NCBI RefSeq assembly: GCF_003602095.1
Contig: NZ_RAHH01000028.1
Coordinates: 1-64,000, forward strand
From: Rahnella woolbedingensis
GTDB taxonomy: Bacteria > Pseudomonadota > Gammaproteobacteria > Enterobacterales > Enterobacteriaceae
Direction of reading: 5' to 3'
DNA length: 64,000 nucleotides
The notes beneath the pieces were generated by a model. That model searched no databases and was not told where the DNA came from. It saw only the letters and a program-made list of their open reading frames with translations. Positions within the stretch are counted from its first letter, which is position 1; each line of letters starts with the position of its first letter. Positions 1 to 8,390 of the stretch are shown in pieces. Made by a program: the position numbers and the translations under genes.

Positions 1-71
1 GTAGTTCAGTTGGTTAGAATACCTGCCTGTCACGCAGGGGGTCGCGGGTTCGAGCCCCGTCCGTTCCGCCA
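1..71 (+). tRNA. aspT: tRNA-Asp (GTC), 5' end cut by the window edge
   Basis: The sequence from the D arm through the encoded CCA matches enterobacterial tRNA-Asp, with anticodon loop CTGTCAC (anticodon GTC). About six acceptor-stem bases lie outside the window. Its pairing with tRNA-Trp just downstream is the arrangement at the distal end of the rrnC operon of E. coli, so a 5S rRNA gene probably lies immediately upstream (inference). Symbol assigned by synteny. Confidence 0.95.
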
Positions 72-123
72 ATTATTTGATTATGCCTGCTAATTTTAGC
101 AGGCATAATGTTAAGCGTTATTT

Positions 124-199
124 AGGGGCGTAGCTCAGTTGGTAGAGCACCGGTCTCCAAAACCGGGTGTCGCGAGTTCGAGTCTCTCCGCCCCTGCCA
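124..199 (+). tRNA. trpT: tRNA-Trp (CCA)
   Basis: A complete 76-base cloverleaf: acceptor AGGGGCG/CGCCCCT, anticodon CCA at 157-159, T loop TTCGAGT and encoded CCA end. It lies 52 bases after tRNA-Asp and is followed at once by a strong terminator, so it is the last gene of the presumed rrn transcript. Confidence 0.97.
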
Positions 200-204
200 T
201 ATTG

Positions 205-236
205 AAACCCTTCGCGAAAGCGAGGGGTTTTTTTTT
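205..236 (+). terminator. Rho-independent terminator of the rrn/tRNA transcript
   Basis: An 11-bp stem (AAACCCTTCGC paired with GCGAGGGGTTT, one G-T pair) closed by a GAAA tetraloop and followed by a run of nine T. Confidence 0.93.
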
Positions 237-603
237 GTCTGTAATTTGTACTCCTTTCTTCCCGCGCTCATTAATCCTCCAACAAAGCCCCTTCCTTGAC
301 GGCTTTTGCACCATTTAGGCTCAACAGGCCCCATTTCCCTGATTGTTTTTTGTCATGTTTTGGCTGAATACATGCACTAATTGATTGTTATCCCCGTATG
401 TGACCCCGCTCATGCTCGCTTTTTTCCAGTGTACTAAACCTAATCATCGTCCTGTGACGACAAACCGCTCCTGACATTACAGTTTTCATTCTTTTTCCTG
501 ACGTCTGGGAGCGAGAAATGAAAACTAATGTCGGGTGAACGTCCTGGCCGTACCCTACGAGTCATAACAAAAAGTAGCTCAGACTACACGCGAGGAAAGA
601 AAC
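237..603 (+). promoter_or_regulatory. ytfQ upstream region with CRP-like site and inverted repeats
   Basis: No gene is seen in this 367-base stretch. It holds a CRP-like site at 399-414 (TGTGA-N6-TCATG, one full half-site), a short palindrome at 447-460 (TCGTC-N4-GACGA) and a perfect 9-bp inverted repeat GTTTTCATT (482-490) / AATGAAAAC (517-525) enclosing 26 bases. A catabolite-controlled promoter for the sugar importer is a reasonable inference; no -10/-35 pair is convincing. The AGGAAAG Shine-Dalgarno lies just before the ytfQ start. Confidence 0.5.
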
Positions 604-1560
604 ATGTACAAACGCTTATTTGTGGCAGCAGCAGTGGCAACAGCACTTTGTGGCGCGGCTCATGCAGCTCCGCTGGTTGTTGGTTTTTCGCAGATCGGCT
701 CTGAGTCTGGGTGGCGTTCTGCGGAAACAAAAGTGTCTAAGTCCGAGGCTGAAAAACGCGGTATCACGCTGAAAATTGCTGATGCTCAGCAAAAACAAGA
801 AAACCAAATTAAGGCAATCCGCTCCTTCATCGCTCAGGGCGTGGATGCCATTTTCATCGCGCCGGTTGTGGCGACCGGCTGGGCTCCTGTTCTGACGGAA
901 GCCAAAGAAGCCAAGATCCCGGTATTCCTGTTAGACCGTACTATTGAAGTCAGTGATCCTTCCCTATACACCGCCGCAGTCGCTTCTGACAGCGTGTATG
1001 AAGGTAAAGTGGCCGGAGACTGGTTAGTGAAAGAAGTGGCCGGTAAACCCTGCAATGTTGTTGAATTACAAGGCACAGTGGGCGCCAGCGTTGCGTTAAA
1101 CCGCAAACAAGGCTTTGCCGATGCACTGAAAGCTGCACCAAACGTCAAAATTATCCGTTCGCAATCTGGTGACTTCACCCGCAGTAAAGGCAAAGAAGTC
1201 ATGGAGAGCTTCATTAAGGCTGAACAGAACGGTAAGAATATCTGCGCCGTTTATGCGCATAACGATGATATGGCCATCGGTGCGATTCAGGCCATTAAAG
1301 AAGCCGGTCTGAAGCCGGGTTCGCAGATCAAAATCGTTTCAATCGATGGTGTTCCTGACATCTATAAAGCGATGTTAGCGGGTGAAGCGAATGCTTCTGT
1401 CGAGCTGACGCCTAACATGGCAGGCCCTGCGTTTGATGCCCTGATCGCCATGAAAAAGGATGGCACTCAGCCGAAGAAATTCATTCAGACTCAGTCTGCG
1501 CTGATCCTGCCGGATATGGCTCAGAAAGAATATGACATGAAAAAAGACATGGGTTATTAA
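604..1560 (+). CDS. ytfQ: Galactofuranose ABC transporter, periplasmic binding protein
   Basis: A 318-residue periplasmic sugar-binding protein, the length of E. coli YtfQ and very similar to it throughout (for example VGFSQIGSESGWR and VVELQGTVGASVA). Residues 1-21 form a signal peptide with a cleavage site after AHA. The rest is a type I periplasmic-binding (ribose/galactose-type) fold. E. coli YtfQ binds galactofuranose and galactopyranose and passes them to YtfRT-YjfF. It is first of four co-directional genes. The ATG is preceded by GAGGAAAG. Function is by homology to the characterised family member. Confidence 0.95.
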   Translation: MYKRLFVAAAVATALCGAAHAAPLVVGFSQIGSESGWRSAETKVSKSEAEKRGITLKIADAQQKQENQIKAIRSFIAQGVDAIFIAPVVATGWAPVLTEAKEAKIPVFLLDRTIEVSDPSLYTAAVASDSVYEGKVAGDWLVKEVAGKPCNVVELQGTVGASVALNRKQGFADALKAAPNVKIIRSQSGDFTRSKGKEVMESFIKAEQNGKNICAVYAHNDDMAIGAIQAIKEAGLKPGSQIKIVSIDGVPDIYKAMLAGEANASVELTPNMAGPAFDALIAMKKDGTQPKKFIQTQSALILPDMAQKEYDMKKDMGY

Positions 1561-1644
1561 GCCGGTTTACCGGCTTGCCTTTGCGGCAGGCCGGTAAAAA
1601 TTATTCCCTTTTCGCCCTCTGGCGAATGCAGCAGGAGTAGTGAT

Positions 1645-3153
1645 GTGACGGATAATCCTGGTTCAGAAACACTGCTTGAAGTCCGCGGTTTATCCGTAGA
1701 ATTCCCTGGCGTGAAAGCACTGGAAAATGTCGACTTCACGCTTGAACGTGGCGAAATAGTGGCACTGTTAGGTGAAAACGGTGCGGGTAAGTCCACGATG
1801 ATCAAAGCACTTACCGGTGTTTATAAGCGTTCCTCCGGACAAGTTTTCCTCAACGGAAAATCAATTGAACCTGTTAATACTGCTGATGCTCAGTCACTTG
1901 GGATCGGCACCGTATATCAGGAAGTGAATCTCCTGCCGAACATCTCCGTGGCCGCCAATCTCTTCATCGGGCGCGAGCCGACCCGCTTCGGGCTGGTCAA
2001 TCAGCGCAAGATGGAACAACAGGCTGAAGCGCTTCTGGAAGGCTATGGCCTGCATCTGGATGTCAGCCAGCCACTTTCCACCTATTCCATTGCGATTCAG
2101 CAGATTGTGGCCATTGCCCGTGCGGTGGATTTGTCTGCGCAGGTGCTGATCCTCGACGAGCCCACCGCCAGCCTTGATGCCAAAGAAGTCAGCATGCTGC
2201 TCGATATTCTTGTTCAGCTGCGTGACAAAGGCGTGGGCATGATCTTCGTGACGCATTTCCTCGATCAGGTTTATCGGATCAGCGACCGGATAACTGTTTT
2301 ACGCAACGGCAAACGGGTGGGATCTGAACGTACTGTTGATCTGCCACGTATCGATCTGGTGCCGATGATGCTGGGACACAGCTTTGATGAAAGTCTGCTA
2401 AAGCGTACCGGGCACCGCAATGTGACGGGCGAGCCTTTGGTGGATTTCAAGGATTATGGACGTCGTGGAGTGATTGAAAATTTCGATCTGAAAGTACGGC
2501 GTGGCGAGATTGTGGGCCTGGCCGGATTGCTGGGATCGGGGCGAACAGAAACCGCGCAGCTGATCTTCGGTATCAAGGGACATGACAGCGGCAGCGCACA
2601 GGTTGATGGCAAATCAGAAACTATCAGCACGCCCCGTAAGGCCGCGAAGCTTGGGTTTGGCTATTGCCCGGAAGACCGCAAAACCGACGGCATTATCGGG
2701 GCCGCTACCGTGCGTGAAAATATCATTCTTGCCTTACAGGCACAGCGCGGCTGGTTGCGTCCTTTGCCGATGAAAGAGCAGCATCAGATCGCCGAAAAAT
2801 TTATCAAACTGCTCGGTATCCGCACACCCGGTACAGAGCAGGAAATTCAGTATCTCTCCGGCGGTAATCAGCAGAAAGTGCTTCTTTCCCGCTGGCTGGC
2901 GACCCATCCCCGCTTCCTCATTCTCGATGAACCGACACGCGGCATTGATGTAGGGGCGCATGCCGAAATCATCCGTCTGATTGAAAAACTTTGCGATGAA
3001 GGGCTGGCCTTACTGGTCATTTCATCCGAGCTGGAAGAGTTGTCAGGCTATGCCGACCGGATTGTGGTGTTACGCGATCGTCGTCATGTTACCGAAATCG
3101 AGCAGGCTGAGATCTCCGTGCCAGCCATTATGAAAGCCATTGCGGCACAATGA
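1645..3153 (+). CDS. ytfR: Galactofuranose ABC transporter, double ATPase subunit
   Basis: A 502-residue tandem ABC ATPase of the monosaccharide type. Domain 1 (about 10-240) has Walker A GENGAGKS at 43-50 and Walker B VLILDEPTAS. Domain 2 (about 255-500) has the degenerate Walker A GLLGSGRTE, an intact signature LSGGNQQ and Walker B FLILDEPTRG, the usual asymmetry in sugar importers. The start is GTG at 1645: the preceding ATG is followed directly by TGA, and CAGGAG lies 7-12 bases upstream of GTG. It energises uptake of galactofuranose bound by YtfQ through the YtfT/YjfF permeases. Confidence 0.94.
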   Translation: MTDNPGSETLLEVRGLSVEFPGVKALENVDFTLERGEIVALLGENGAGKSTMIKALTGVYKRSSGQVFLNGKSIEPVNTADAQSLGIGTVYQEVNLLPNISVAANLFIGREPTRFGLVNQRKMEQQAEALLEGYGLHLDVSQPLSTYSIAIQQIVAIARAVDLSAQVLILDEPTASLDAKEVSMLLDILVQLRDKGVGMIFVTHFLDQVYRISDRITVLRNGKRVGSERTVDLPRIDLVPMMLGHSFDESLLKRTGHRNVTGEPLVDFKDYGRRGVIENFDLKVRRGEIVGLAGLLGSGRTETAQLIFGIKGHDSGSAQVDGKSETISTPRKAAKLGFGYCPEDRKTDGIIGAATVRENIILALQAQRGWLRPLPMKEQHQIAEKFIKLLGIRTPGTEQEIQYLSGGNQQKVLLSRWLATHPRFLILDEPTRGIDVGAHAEIIRLIEKLCDEGLALLVISSELEELSGYADRIVVLRDRRHVTEIEQAEISVPAIMKAIAAQ

Positions 3154-3163
3154 GGAGATATCG

Positions 3164-4183
3164 ATGAGCAACAGGAGTCTGCCAATGACGGAAAGACCGC
3201 GCAAAGTAAGATTTGTGTTTCCTAAAGGTGCCACGCAAATCGGCGCCTTTATCGCCATATTAGTGATCGACAGCCTGGTCGCCCCCGGATTTTTCTCTAT
3301 TCATATTCAGGATGGTCGCCTGTTTGGCAGCCTGGTGGACATATTCAACCGCGGCGCGCCTGTCGCATTGCTGGCTCTGGGAATGACGCTGGTTATCGCC
3401 ACCGGCGGTATCGACCTTTCTGTCGGGGCTGTGATGGCAATAGCGGGCGCGACGGCGGCGACCATGACTGTTCAGGGATATCCGCTGGCGATAGTGCTGC
3501 TGGCATCGGTTGGTGTCGGCGCGATATGCGGCTTATGGAATGGGTTTCTGGTCGCAGTCCTGCAAATACAGCCGATTGTTGCCACGCTGATGCTGATGGT
3601 CGCCGGAAGGGGTATCGCACAGCTGATTACAGAAGGGCAGATCGTCACGTTTGAACACAACGGCTTGTCGCAGTTTGGCAGCGGTTCTCTGTTCTATCTG
3701 CCGATGCCGGTGATTATTGCTGTCGTCATGCTGGTACTGGTGTGGGCATTGACCCGCAAAACGGCGCTCGGACTGTTTATCGAATCTGTCGGTATCAACA
3801 TCCGTTCTGCTTATAACGCCGGTGTAAATGCCCGTTTGGTACTGATTTCGACTTACGTTATCTGCGGCATTTGCGCTGCCGTCGCGGGCGTTATCGTGAC
3901 GGCTGATATCCGTGGGGCGGACGCCAATAACGCCGGTTTATGGCTGGAGCTTGACGCCATTCTTGCCGTCGTCATTGGTGGCGGCTCGTTGCTGGGCGGA
4001 CGCTTTAACCTGCTTCTTTCGGTCGTCGGTGCACTGATTATTCAGGGAATGAACACCGGTATTCTGCTTTCCGGTTTTAAACCCGAATTCAATCTGGTCC
4101 TGAAGGCCCTGGTGGTTCTCGCCGTGCTGGTGGTGCAGTCGCCCCGCGTCTCACTCAGTAATCTGTTCCGGAGGAAGGGATAA
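3164..4183 (+). CDS. ytfT: Galactofuranose ABC transporter permease 1
   Basis: A 339-residue inner-membrane permease of the RbsC/AraH family, strongly resembling E. coli YtfT (VALLALGMTLVIATGGIDLS is the family motif). Multiple hydrophobic segments fill the protein. The open frame extends upstream to a TTG, but the ATG at 3164 sits at proper distance from TGAGGAG and matches the family start. It follows ytfR by 10 bases and overlaps yjfF by one base (TAATG), so translation is probably coupled. Confidence 0.93.
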   Translation: MSNRSLPMTERPRKVRFVFPKGATQIGAFIAILVIDSLVAPGFFSIHIQDGRLFGSLVDIFNRGAPVALLALGMTLVIATGGIDLSVGAVMAIAGATAATMTVQGYPLAIVLLASVGVGAICGLWNGFLVAVLQIQPIVATLMLMVAGRGIAQLITEGQIVTFEHNGLSQFGSGSLFYLPMPVIIAVVMLVLVWALTRKTALGLFIESVGINIRSAYNAGVNARLVLISTYVICGICAAVAGVIVTADIRGADANNAGLWLELDAILAVVIGGGSLLGGRFNLLLSVVGALIIQGMNTGILLSGFKPEFNLVLKALVVLAVLVVQSPRVSLSNLFRRKG

Positions 4184-5169
4184 TGCTTAAAAGAAATCTG
4201 CCCCTGCTGATTACTATCGTGGTTTTCCTGGCCGGATATGCTTACTGCTTCACGCAGTTTCCGGGCTTTGCGTCCACACGCGTCTTCTTTGATTTACTCA
4301 CCGACAACGCATTCCTCGGCATTGTCGCCGTCGGTATGACATTCGTGATCCTCTCTGGCGGTATCGACCTTTCCGTGGGCTCCGTTATCGCGTTTACCGG
4401 GGTTTTGCTGGCCAAACTGATCGGCACTTACGGCGTCGCACCCGGCTACGCGTTTGTCATTGTGCTTTTGATGGGGGCGCTGTTCGGCGCGCTGATGGGC
4501 TGGATCATTGATACGCTCAAACTGCCGGCTTTCATCATCACGCTGGCGGGCATGTTTTTTGTCCGCGGGATGAGTTTTATCGTCTCGGAAGAATCGTTAC
4601 CCATTAACCATCCGGTTTACGATTTCCTCGCCAGTTACGCCTGGAAAATGCCCGGAGGTGGCCGTTTCACGCTACTGGCTCTGGTCATGCTGCTGGTGGT
4701 CCTCGGCGGGATTATCCTGGCGCATCGCACGCGATTTGGTAACAACGTCTATGCCGTCGGCGGAAGTAACGTTTCGGCAGCGCTGATGGGGGTGCCGGTT
4801 CGTCGTACCACGATTTATATCTACATGCTCTCAAGCACGCTGGCCGTGTTGTCCGGCATTATTTTCTCGCTGTATACGTCAGCGGGTTATGCACTTGCCG
4901 CCAGCGGCGTAGAGCTCGATGCTATCGCTTCTGTCGTCATTGGCGGCACGCTGCTGAGCGGCGGCGTAGGCACGGTGTTAGGCAGCCTGTTTGGCGTGCT
5001 CATTCAGGGGCTGATCCAAACTTATATTACCTTCGATGGCACGCTCAGCTCATGGTGGACCAAAATCGTGATGGGCGTATTGCTGTTCCTCTTCATCGGA
5101 TTGCAAAAAGGCATGGGCACCTTCTGGACAGCCAGAAGAGCGCGTCATCCGAGGCCGGAACCTTCCTGA
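4183..5169 (+). CDS. yjfF: Galactofuranose ABC transporter permease 2
   Basis: A 328-residue membrane permease, paralogous to YtfT and matching YjfF of E. coli. The conserved cytoplasmic-loop motif appears as VGMTFVILSGGIDLSVGS near residues 45-65, with hydrophobic helices on both sides. Start ATG overlaps the ytfT stop. It is the last importer gene; the convergent hdfR begins its stop only 12 bases downstream and no strong terminator separates them. Confidence 0.93.
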   Translation: MLKRNLPLLITIVVFLAGYAYCFTQFPGFASTRVFFDLLTDNAFLGIVAVGMTFVILSGGIDLSVGSVIAFTGVLLAKLIGTYGVAPGYAFVIVLLMGALFGALMGWIIDTLKLPAFIITLAGMFFVRGMSFIVSEESLPINHPVYDFLASYAWKMPGGGRFTLLALVMLLVVLGGIILAHRTRFGNNVYAVGGSNVSAALMGVPVRRTTIYIYMLSSTLAVLSGIIFSLYTSAGYALAASGVELDAIASVVIGGTLLSGGVGTVLGSLFGVLIQGLIQTYITFDGTLSSWWTKIVMGVLLFLFIGLQKGMGTFWTARRARHPRPEPS

Positions 5170-5181
5170 AGCCGAACGGCT

Positions 5182-6006
5182 TCAGAGATTAGTGATCAGC
5201 GGCGTTTTGAGTAACTGACGGATCAGAACCTGCTGATCGCTGGTTTGCAGCCAGACGGCGTACATCGGGCGGATCACCGGGGGTATTTCTTCATGCACCG
5301 CCAGCTGAGGGTATTCCTTCGCCCAATGCGCGGGCAGGAAAGCGCAACCGCCGGTGTTTTCCAGTAACTGACGCGTCAGATGCGCAGACGTTGTGGTCAG
5401 CACCGGTTCCTGATCGCTGTTTTGCAGCTTTTCCTGCTGAGGGAAATCGGCACCCCATTCCAGTTTCACATACGGCGGATGTTCTTCCCTTGCCGTTTTC
5501 TGGGATGAAAAAAGTCGTAACGAGAAATTACCTAGCAGCTGGCTTGAAAGCTCATCCATCTTTGGCGGTTCAGTGGTGATCAGTAAATCCAGTTGTCTTT
5601 CATGCAATTGTTTTACCAGTGACTGGCGAAGGGCGATGCGCGCCTCGAGCCTCAGCGCACCGCGCTGGGTGTAAAGCGACTGCAACCACGGTGTCAGATA
5701 GGCTTCCCACAGCGAGGCCGTCGCACCAATCGACAATTCAGTGTGCTGTAACGAGCGCACCACCTCTTTTTTCGCCATCTGCCAGGTCGACATCAGGTTC
5801 TCTGCATAAGGCAGCAGGCGCTCTCCTGCGGGCGTTAAGCGGATATTATTGCGATGCCGTGTGAATAAATTGGCGCCAAGTTGGGTTTCCAGTTGTCGGA
5901 TACGAAAGCTGACAGCAGATTGCGTCAGATAAAGGGATTCCGCCGCCCGACCAAAGTGGCGAGTTCTACTGACCTCCAAAAAGGTTTTCAGTAATTCCGT
6001 GTCCAA
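5182..6006 (-). CDS. hdfR: LysR-family regulator HdfR
   Basis: A 274-residue LysR-type regulator. The N-terminal helix-turn-helix (about 1-60, [20 protein letters not shown] onward) is nearly identical to E. coli HdfR; the C-terminal two thirds is the effector-binding domain and is more divergent. The best start is TTG at 6006, six bases after GGAG and aligned with the E. coli N-terminus; the longer frame from another TTG at 6018 would begin on the ribosome-binding site itself. HdfR is known in E. coli to repress flhDC and activate gltBD. It is divergent from maoP, as in E. coli. Confidence 0.92.
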   Translation of the reverse strand: MDTELLKTFLEVSRTRHFGRAAESLYLTQSAVSFRIRQLETQLGANLFTRHRNNIRLTPAGERLLPYAENLMSTWQMAKKEVVRSLQHTELSIGATASLWEAYLTPWLQSLYTQRGALRLEARIALRQSLVKQLHERQLDLLITTEPPKMDELSSQLLGNFSLRLFSSQKTAREEHPPYVKLEWGADFPQQEKLQNSDQEPVLTTTSAHLTRQLLENTGGCAFLPAHWAKEYPQLAVHEEIPPVIRPMYAVWLQTSDQQVLIRQLLKTPLITNL

Positions 6007-6124
6007 AACTATCTCCAATATTTTTTGTCGTTAAGATTTAAATGTTTTGTTTTACACAATGTCAAGCCTAACTAATACTCCGCGCCATAACAGCACGACC
6101 ATGAGAGAATTAGGAGCGTGTCAG

Positions 6125-6463
6125 ATGGCGGAAAGCTTCACCACGACAAGTCGTTTTTTTGATAATAAACATTACCCTCGCGGGTTCTCCCGGCATGGCG
6201 ATTTCACCATTAAAGAAGCGCAAATGCTAGAACGTTACGGCTTTGCTTTTAACGAGCTGGATCTGGGAAAACGTGAGCCTGCTAACGACGAAGAAAAACT
6301 GTTCCTGGAGGTTTGCCGCGGTACGCGTGAACCTGTGACAGATGCAGAGAAAGTGTGGAACAAATACATTGTCCGCACCCGTCGTCCGAAGAAATTCCAT
6401 ACGTTGTCTGGCGGTAAACCGCAGGCTGACGCTGTAGAAGACTACACGGAAAGCGATGACTAA
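6125..6463 (+). CDS. maoP: Ori macrodomain organisation protein MaoP
   Basis: A 112-residue small protein that matches E. coli MaoP (YifE) over its whole length ([35 protein letters not shown]). MaoP works with the cis site maoS, located beside the gene in E. coli, to restrict long-range DNA contacts of the Ori macrodomain. The frame continues upstream from 6047, but the ATG at 6125 matches the family start and follows TTAGGAG. The 118-base gap to hdfR is where a maoS equivalent would be expected; its sequence could not be confirmed. Confidence 0.93.
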   Translation: MAESFTTTSRFFDNKHYPRGFSRHGDFTIKEAQMLERYGFAFNELDLGKREPANDEEKLFLEVCRGTREPVTDAEKVWNKYIVRTRRPKKFHTLSGGKPQADAVEDYTESDD

Positions 6464-6465
6464 TG

Positions 6466-6490
6466 AAACGGGGCGATGCCCCGTTTTTTT
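6466..6490 (+). terminator. Terminator of maoP, overlapping the comM stop
   Basis: Stem AAACGGGGC / GCCCCGTTT with loop GAT, followed by T residues to 6490. It lies between convergent genes, and the T run includes part of the comM stop codon on the other strand. Confidence 0.9.
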
Positions 6491-8024
6491 ATGCCAGGCT
6501 CTTATGCAGAGTTAACAATAGCCTATCCATGCTGCGATAGCTCAGCGCCTCAGCAATATGTCTTCGTTCAATCGCTTCCACGCCTCCCAAATCAGCCAAT
6601 GTTCTCGCGACTTTCAGAATGCGATGCCAGGCTCTGACCGATAAACCCAGTTTATGCAGCACCTCTTCGAGAAATTCCGCATCCGCTTTGGTTAACACAC
6701 AGTACGCTTCCACTTCGCTGCTGCTCAGATGGGCATTGATTTTGCCCGCACGCTTTAACTGGATTTCTCTGGCGATCAGCACCCGTTCCCGCACTTGTGC
6801 GCTGCTTTCCCTCACCGCTGGCGTATGGTTTTGCTGACTCAAAATACCGGGCGGCAGCAGCGGAACTTCAATAGAAAGATCGAAGCGGTCGAGGAAAGGC
6901 CCGGAAAGACGACTCAGATAGCGTAAAACCTGCTGTGGCGGCGTGCGGTTATGAATGCCCTGATAATGCCCGGTCGGGCTGGGATTCATCGCTGCAATCA
7001 GTTGCGCTCTTGCCGGATAGCGGACTTTCGCCCGTGCGCGGGAAATGGTGATTTCCCCGGATTCCATCGGCTGGCGTAACGCATCCAGCACCTGCCGCTG
7101 AAATTCAGGCAGCTCGTCGAGAAACAGCACACCGTTATGTGCCAGCGATATTTCTCCCGGTCTGGGCAGCGAACCACCGCCGACAAGCGCACTCATTGAT
7201 GTGCTGTGATGCGGTGCCCGAAATGGCCGTACGCGTGAAAACCCGCCGTCTTCTTCCGGGTTATACACCAGGCTGGCGATGGCCGCGGTTTCTAACTTTT
7301 CCTCATTGGTCAGCGGGGGTAACAATCCCGGCAACCGGCTCGCCAGCATAGTTTTTCCTGTGCCCGGCGGTCCTATCAGCAACAAGTTATGGCCGCCTGC
7401 CGCCGCGACCTCCAGTGCACGCTTGGATTGTTCCTGCCCGATGATGTCTGAAATGTCCGGCTGATGGGCCTGAACCTGTGGATGAGCGGGAAATTCGATG
7501 GCAGGCAAGTTGTCTTCGCCTTGCAAAAATGCGCAGACCTGCAACAAATGCCCGGCAACTTTCGCCACGCCGGGATCAAGCAGCGTCATTTCCGTTTGAT
7601 TACTTTGCGGCAGGATTAATATCCGGCCCGCTTTCTGCGCCTCAAGTGCCGCCGGAATTGCGCCATTCACGCTGCGTAACGCACCGGAAAGCCCGAGTTC
7701 TCCCACAAACTCATATTCCTCAAGCTTATCCCCCTGAAGTTGCTCTGAGGCCACCAGAATCGCCAGCGCAATGGATAAATCGTACCGGCCGCCTTCTTTA
7801 GGCAAATCGGCTGGCGCAAGATTTACGGTGATGCGTTTTGCCGGAAAGGTGAATCCGCAGTTGATGATGGCGCTGCGAACCCGATCCCTGGCTTCTTTGA
7901 CAGTGGTTTCAGGTAAACCGACCAGTGTCAGAGCCGGTAAACCGTTGCTGATATGTACCTCGACCGAGACGCCGGGCGCCTGAACACCCAGTGAGGCGCG
8001 GGTATACACCACGGCTAATGACAT
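6489..8024 (-). CDS. comM: ComM/YifB family AAA+ ATPase (Mg-chelatase-like)
   Basis: A 511-residue protein of the YifB/ComM family. It has an N-terminal Lon-protease-like ChlI domain (about 1-120), an AAA+ core with Walker A GPPGTGKT (about 220-227) and Walker B VLFLDELPEF, then a C-terminal Mg-chelatase-type domain. ComM of Vibrio and Haemophilus is a hexameric branch-migration helicase that helps integrate transforming DNA; the role in non-competent enterobacteria is unclear. AAGGAAAA precedes the ATG. It is convergent with maoP, as in E. coli. The older name yifB is equally valid. Confidence 0.92.
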   Translation of the reverse strand: MSLAVVYTRASLGVQAPGVSVEVHISNGLPALTLVGLPETTVKEARDRVRSAIINCGFTFPAKRITVNLAPADLPKEGGRYDLSIALAILVASEQLQGDKLEEYEFVGELGLSGALRSVNGAIPAALEAQKAGRILILPQSNQTEMTLLDPGVAKVAGHLLQVCAFLQGEDNLPAIEFPAHPQVQAHQPDISDIIGQEQSKRALEVAAAGGHNLLLIGPPGTGKTMLASRLPGLLPPLTNEEKLETAAIASLVYNPEEDGGFSRVRPFRAPHHSTSMSALVGGGSLPRPGEISLAHNGVLFLDELPEFQRQVLDALRQPMESGEITISRARAKVRYPARAQLIAAMNPSPTGHYQGIHNRTPPQQVLRYLSRLSGPFLDRFDLSIEVPLLPPGILSQQNHTPAVRESSAQVRERVLIAREIQLKRAGKINAHLSSSEVEAYCVLTKADAEFLEEVLHKLGLSVRAWHRILKVARTLADLGGVEAIERRHIAEALSYRSMDRLLLTLHKSLA

Positions 8025-8390
8025 GCTTTTTCCTTTGCTGTGAGATTTCCTGACGGCAGCATGCCTGAGCCTGAAACACTTGTGGTGAGAAGATTTGCAC
8101 GATGCGTACCGTCTCGGAGAAATAGTTTGTCAGTCAGCCGCTTAGCACAGGTAAATGCGAGTTAGGCCGCAACCTCCGCAATACTCATTAACAGTTTGAT
8201 GTCTTCGGAAACAAATTAGGCCGCTAATTAAGTTGCTGGTTATACAGGCTGAGGTGTTTAATTTAATTGCATTTAACAATAAATAAACAAATACGAATCT
8301 TTGATTAACATCTCGCGGCCTTACTGAGGGTTTTCCGGAACGCTACGGTGAGCGCATAACCTACAGCTATTCCGGAATAGGGATACACCC
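8025..8390 (+). promoter_or_regulatory. Intergenic control region upstream of the MFS gene
   Basis: A 366-base gap with no coding sequence I can support. The second half is AT-rich. Two identical 8-bp palindromes TTCCGGAA occur at 8333-8340 and 8370-8377, centre to centre 37 bases apart and just before the MFS start at 8391; the second is extended (ATTCCGGAAT). They resemble paired operator half-sites for an unknown regulator. Confidence 0.4.

Noticed and set aside
122-334. 70-codon minus-strand frame near the start
   Set aside because: It is antisense to tRNA-Trp and its terminator; the peptide contains the usual artefact RRDSNSRHP produced by translating tRNA genes.
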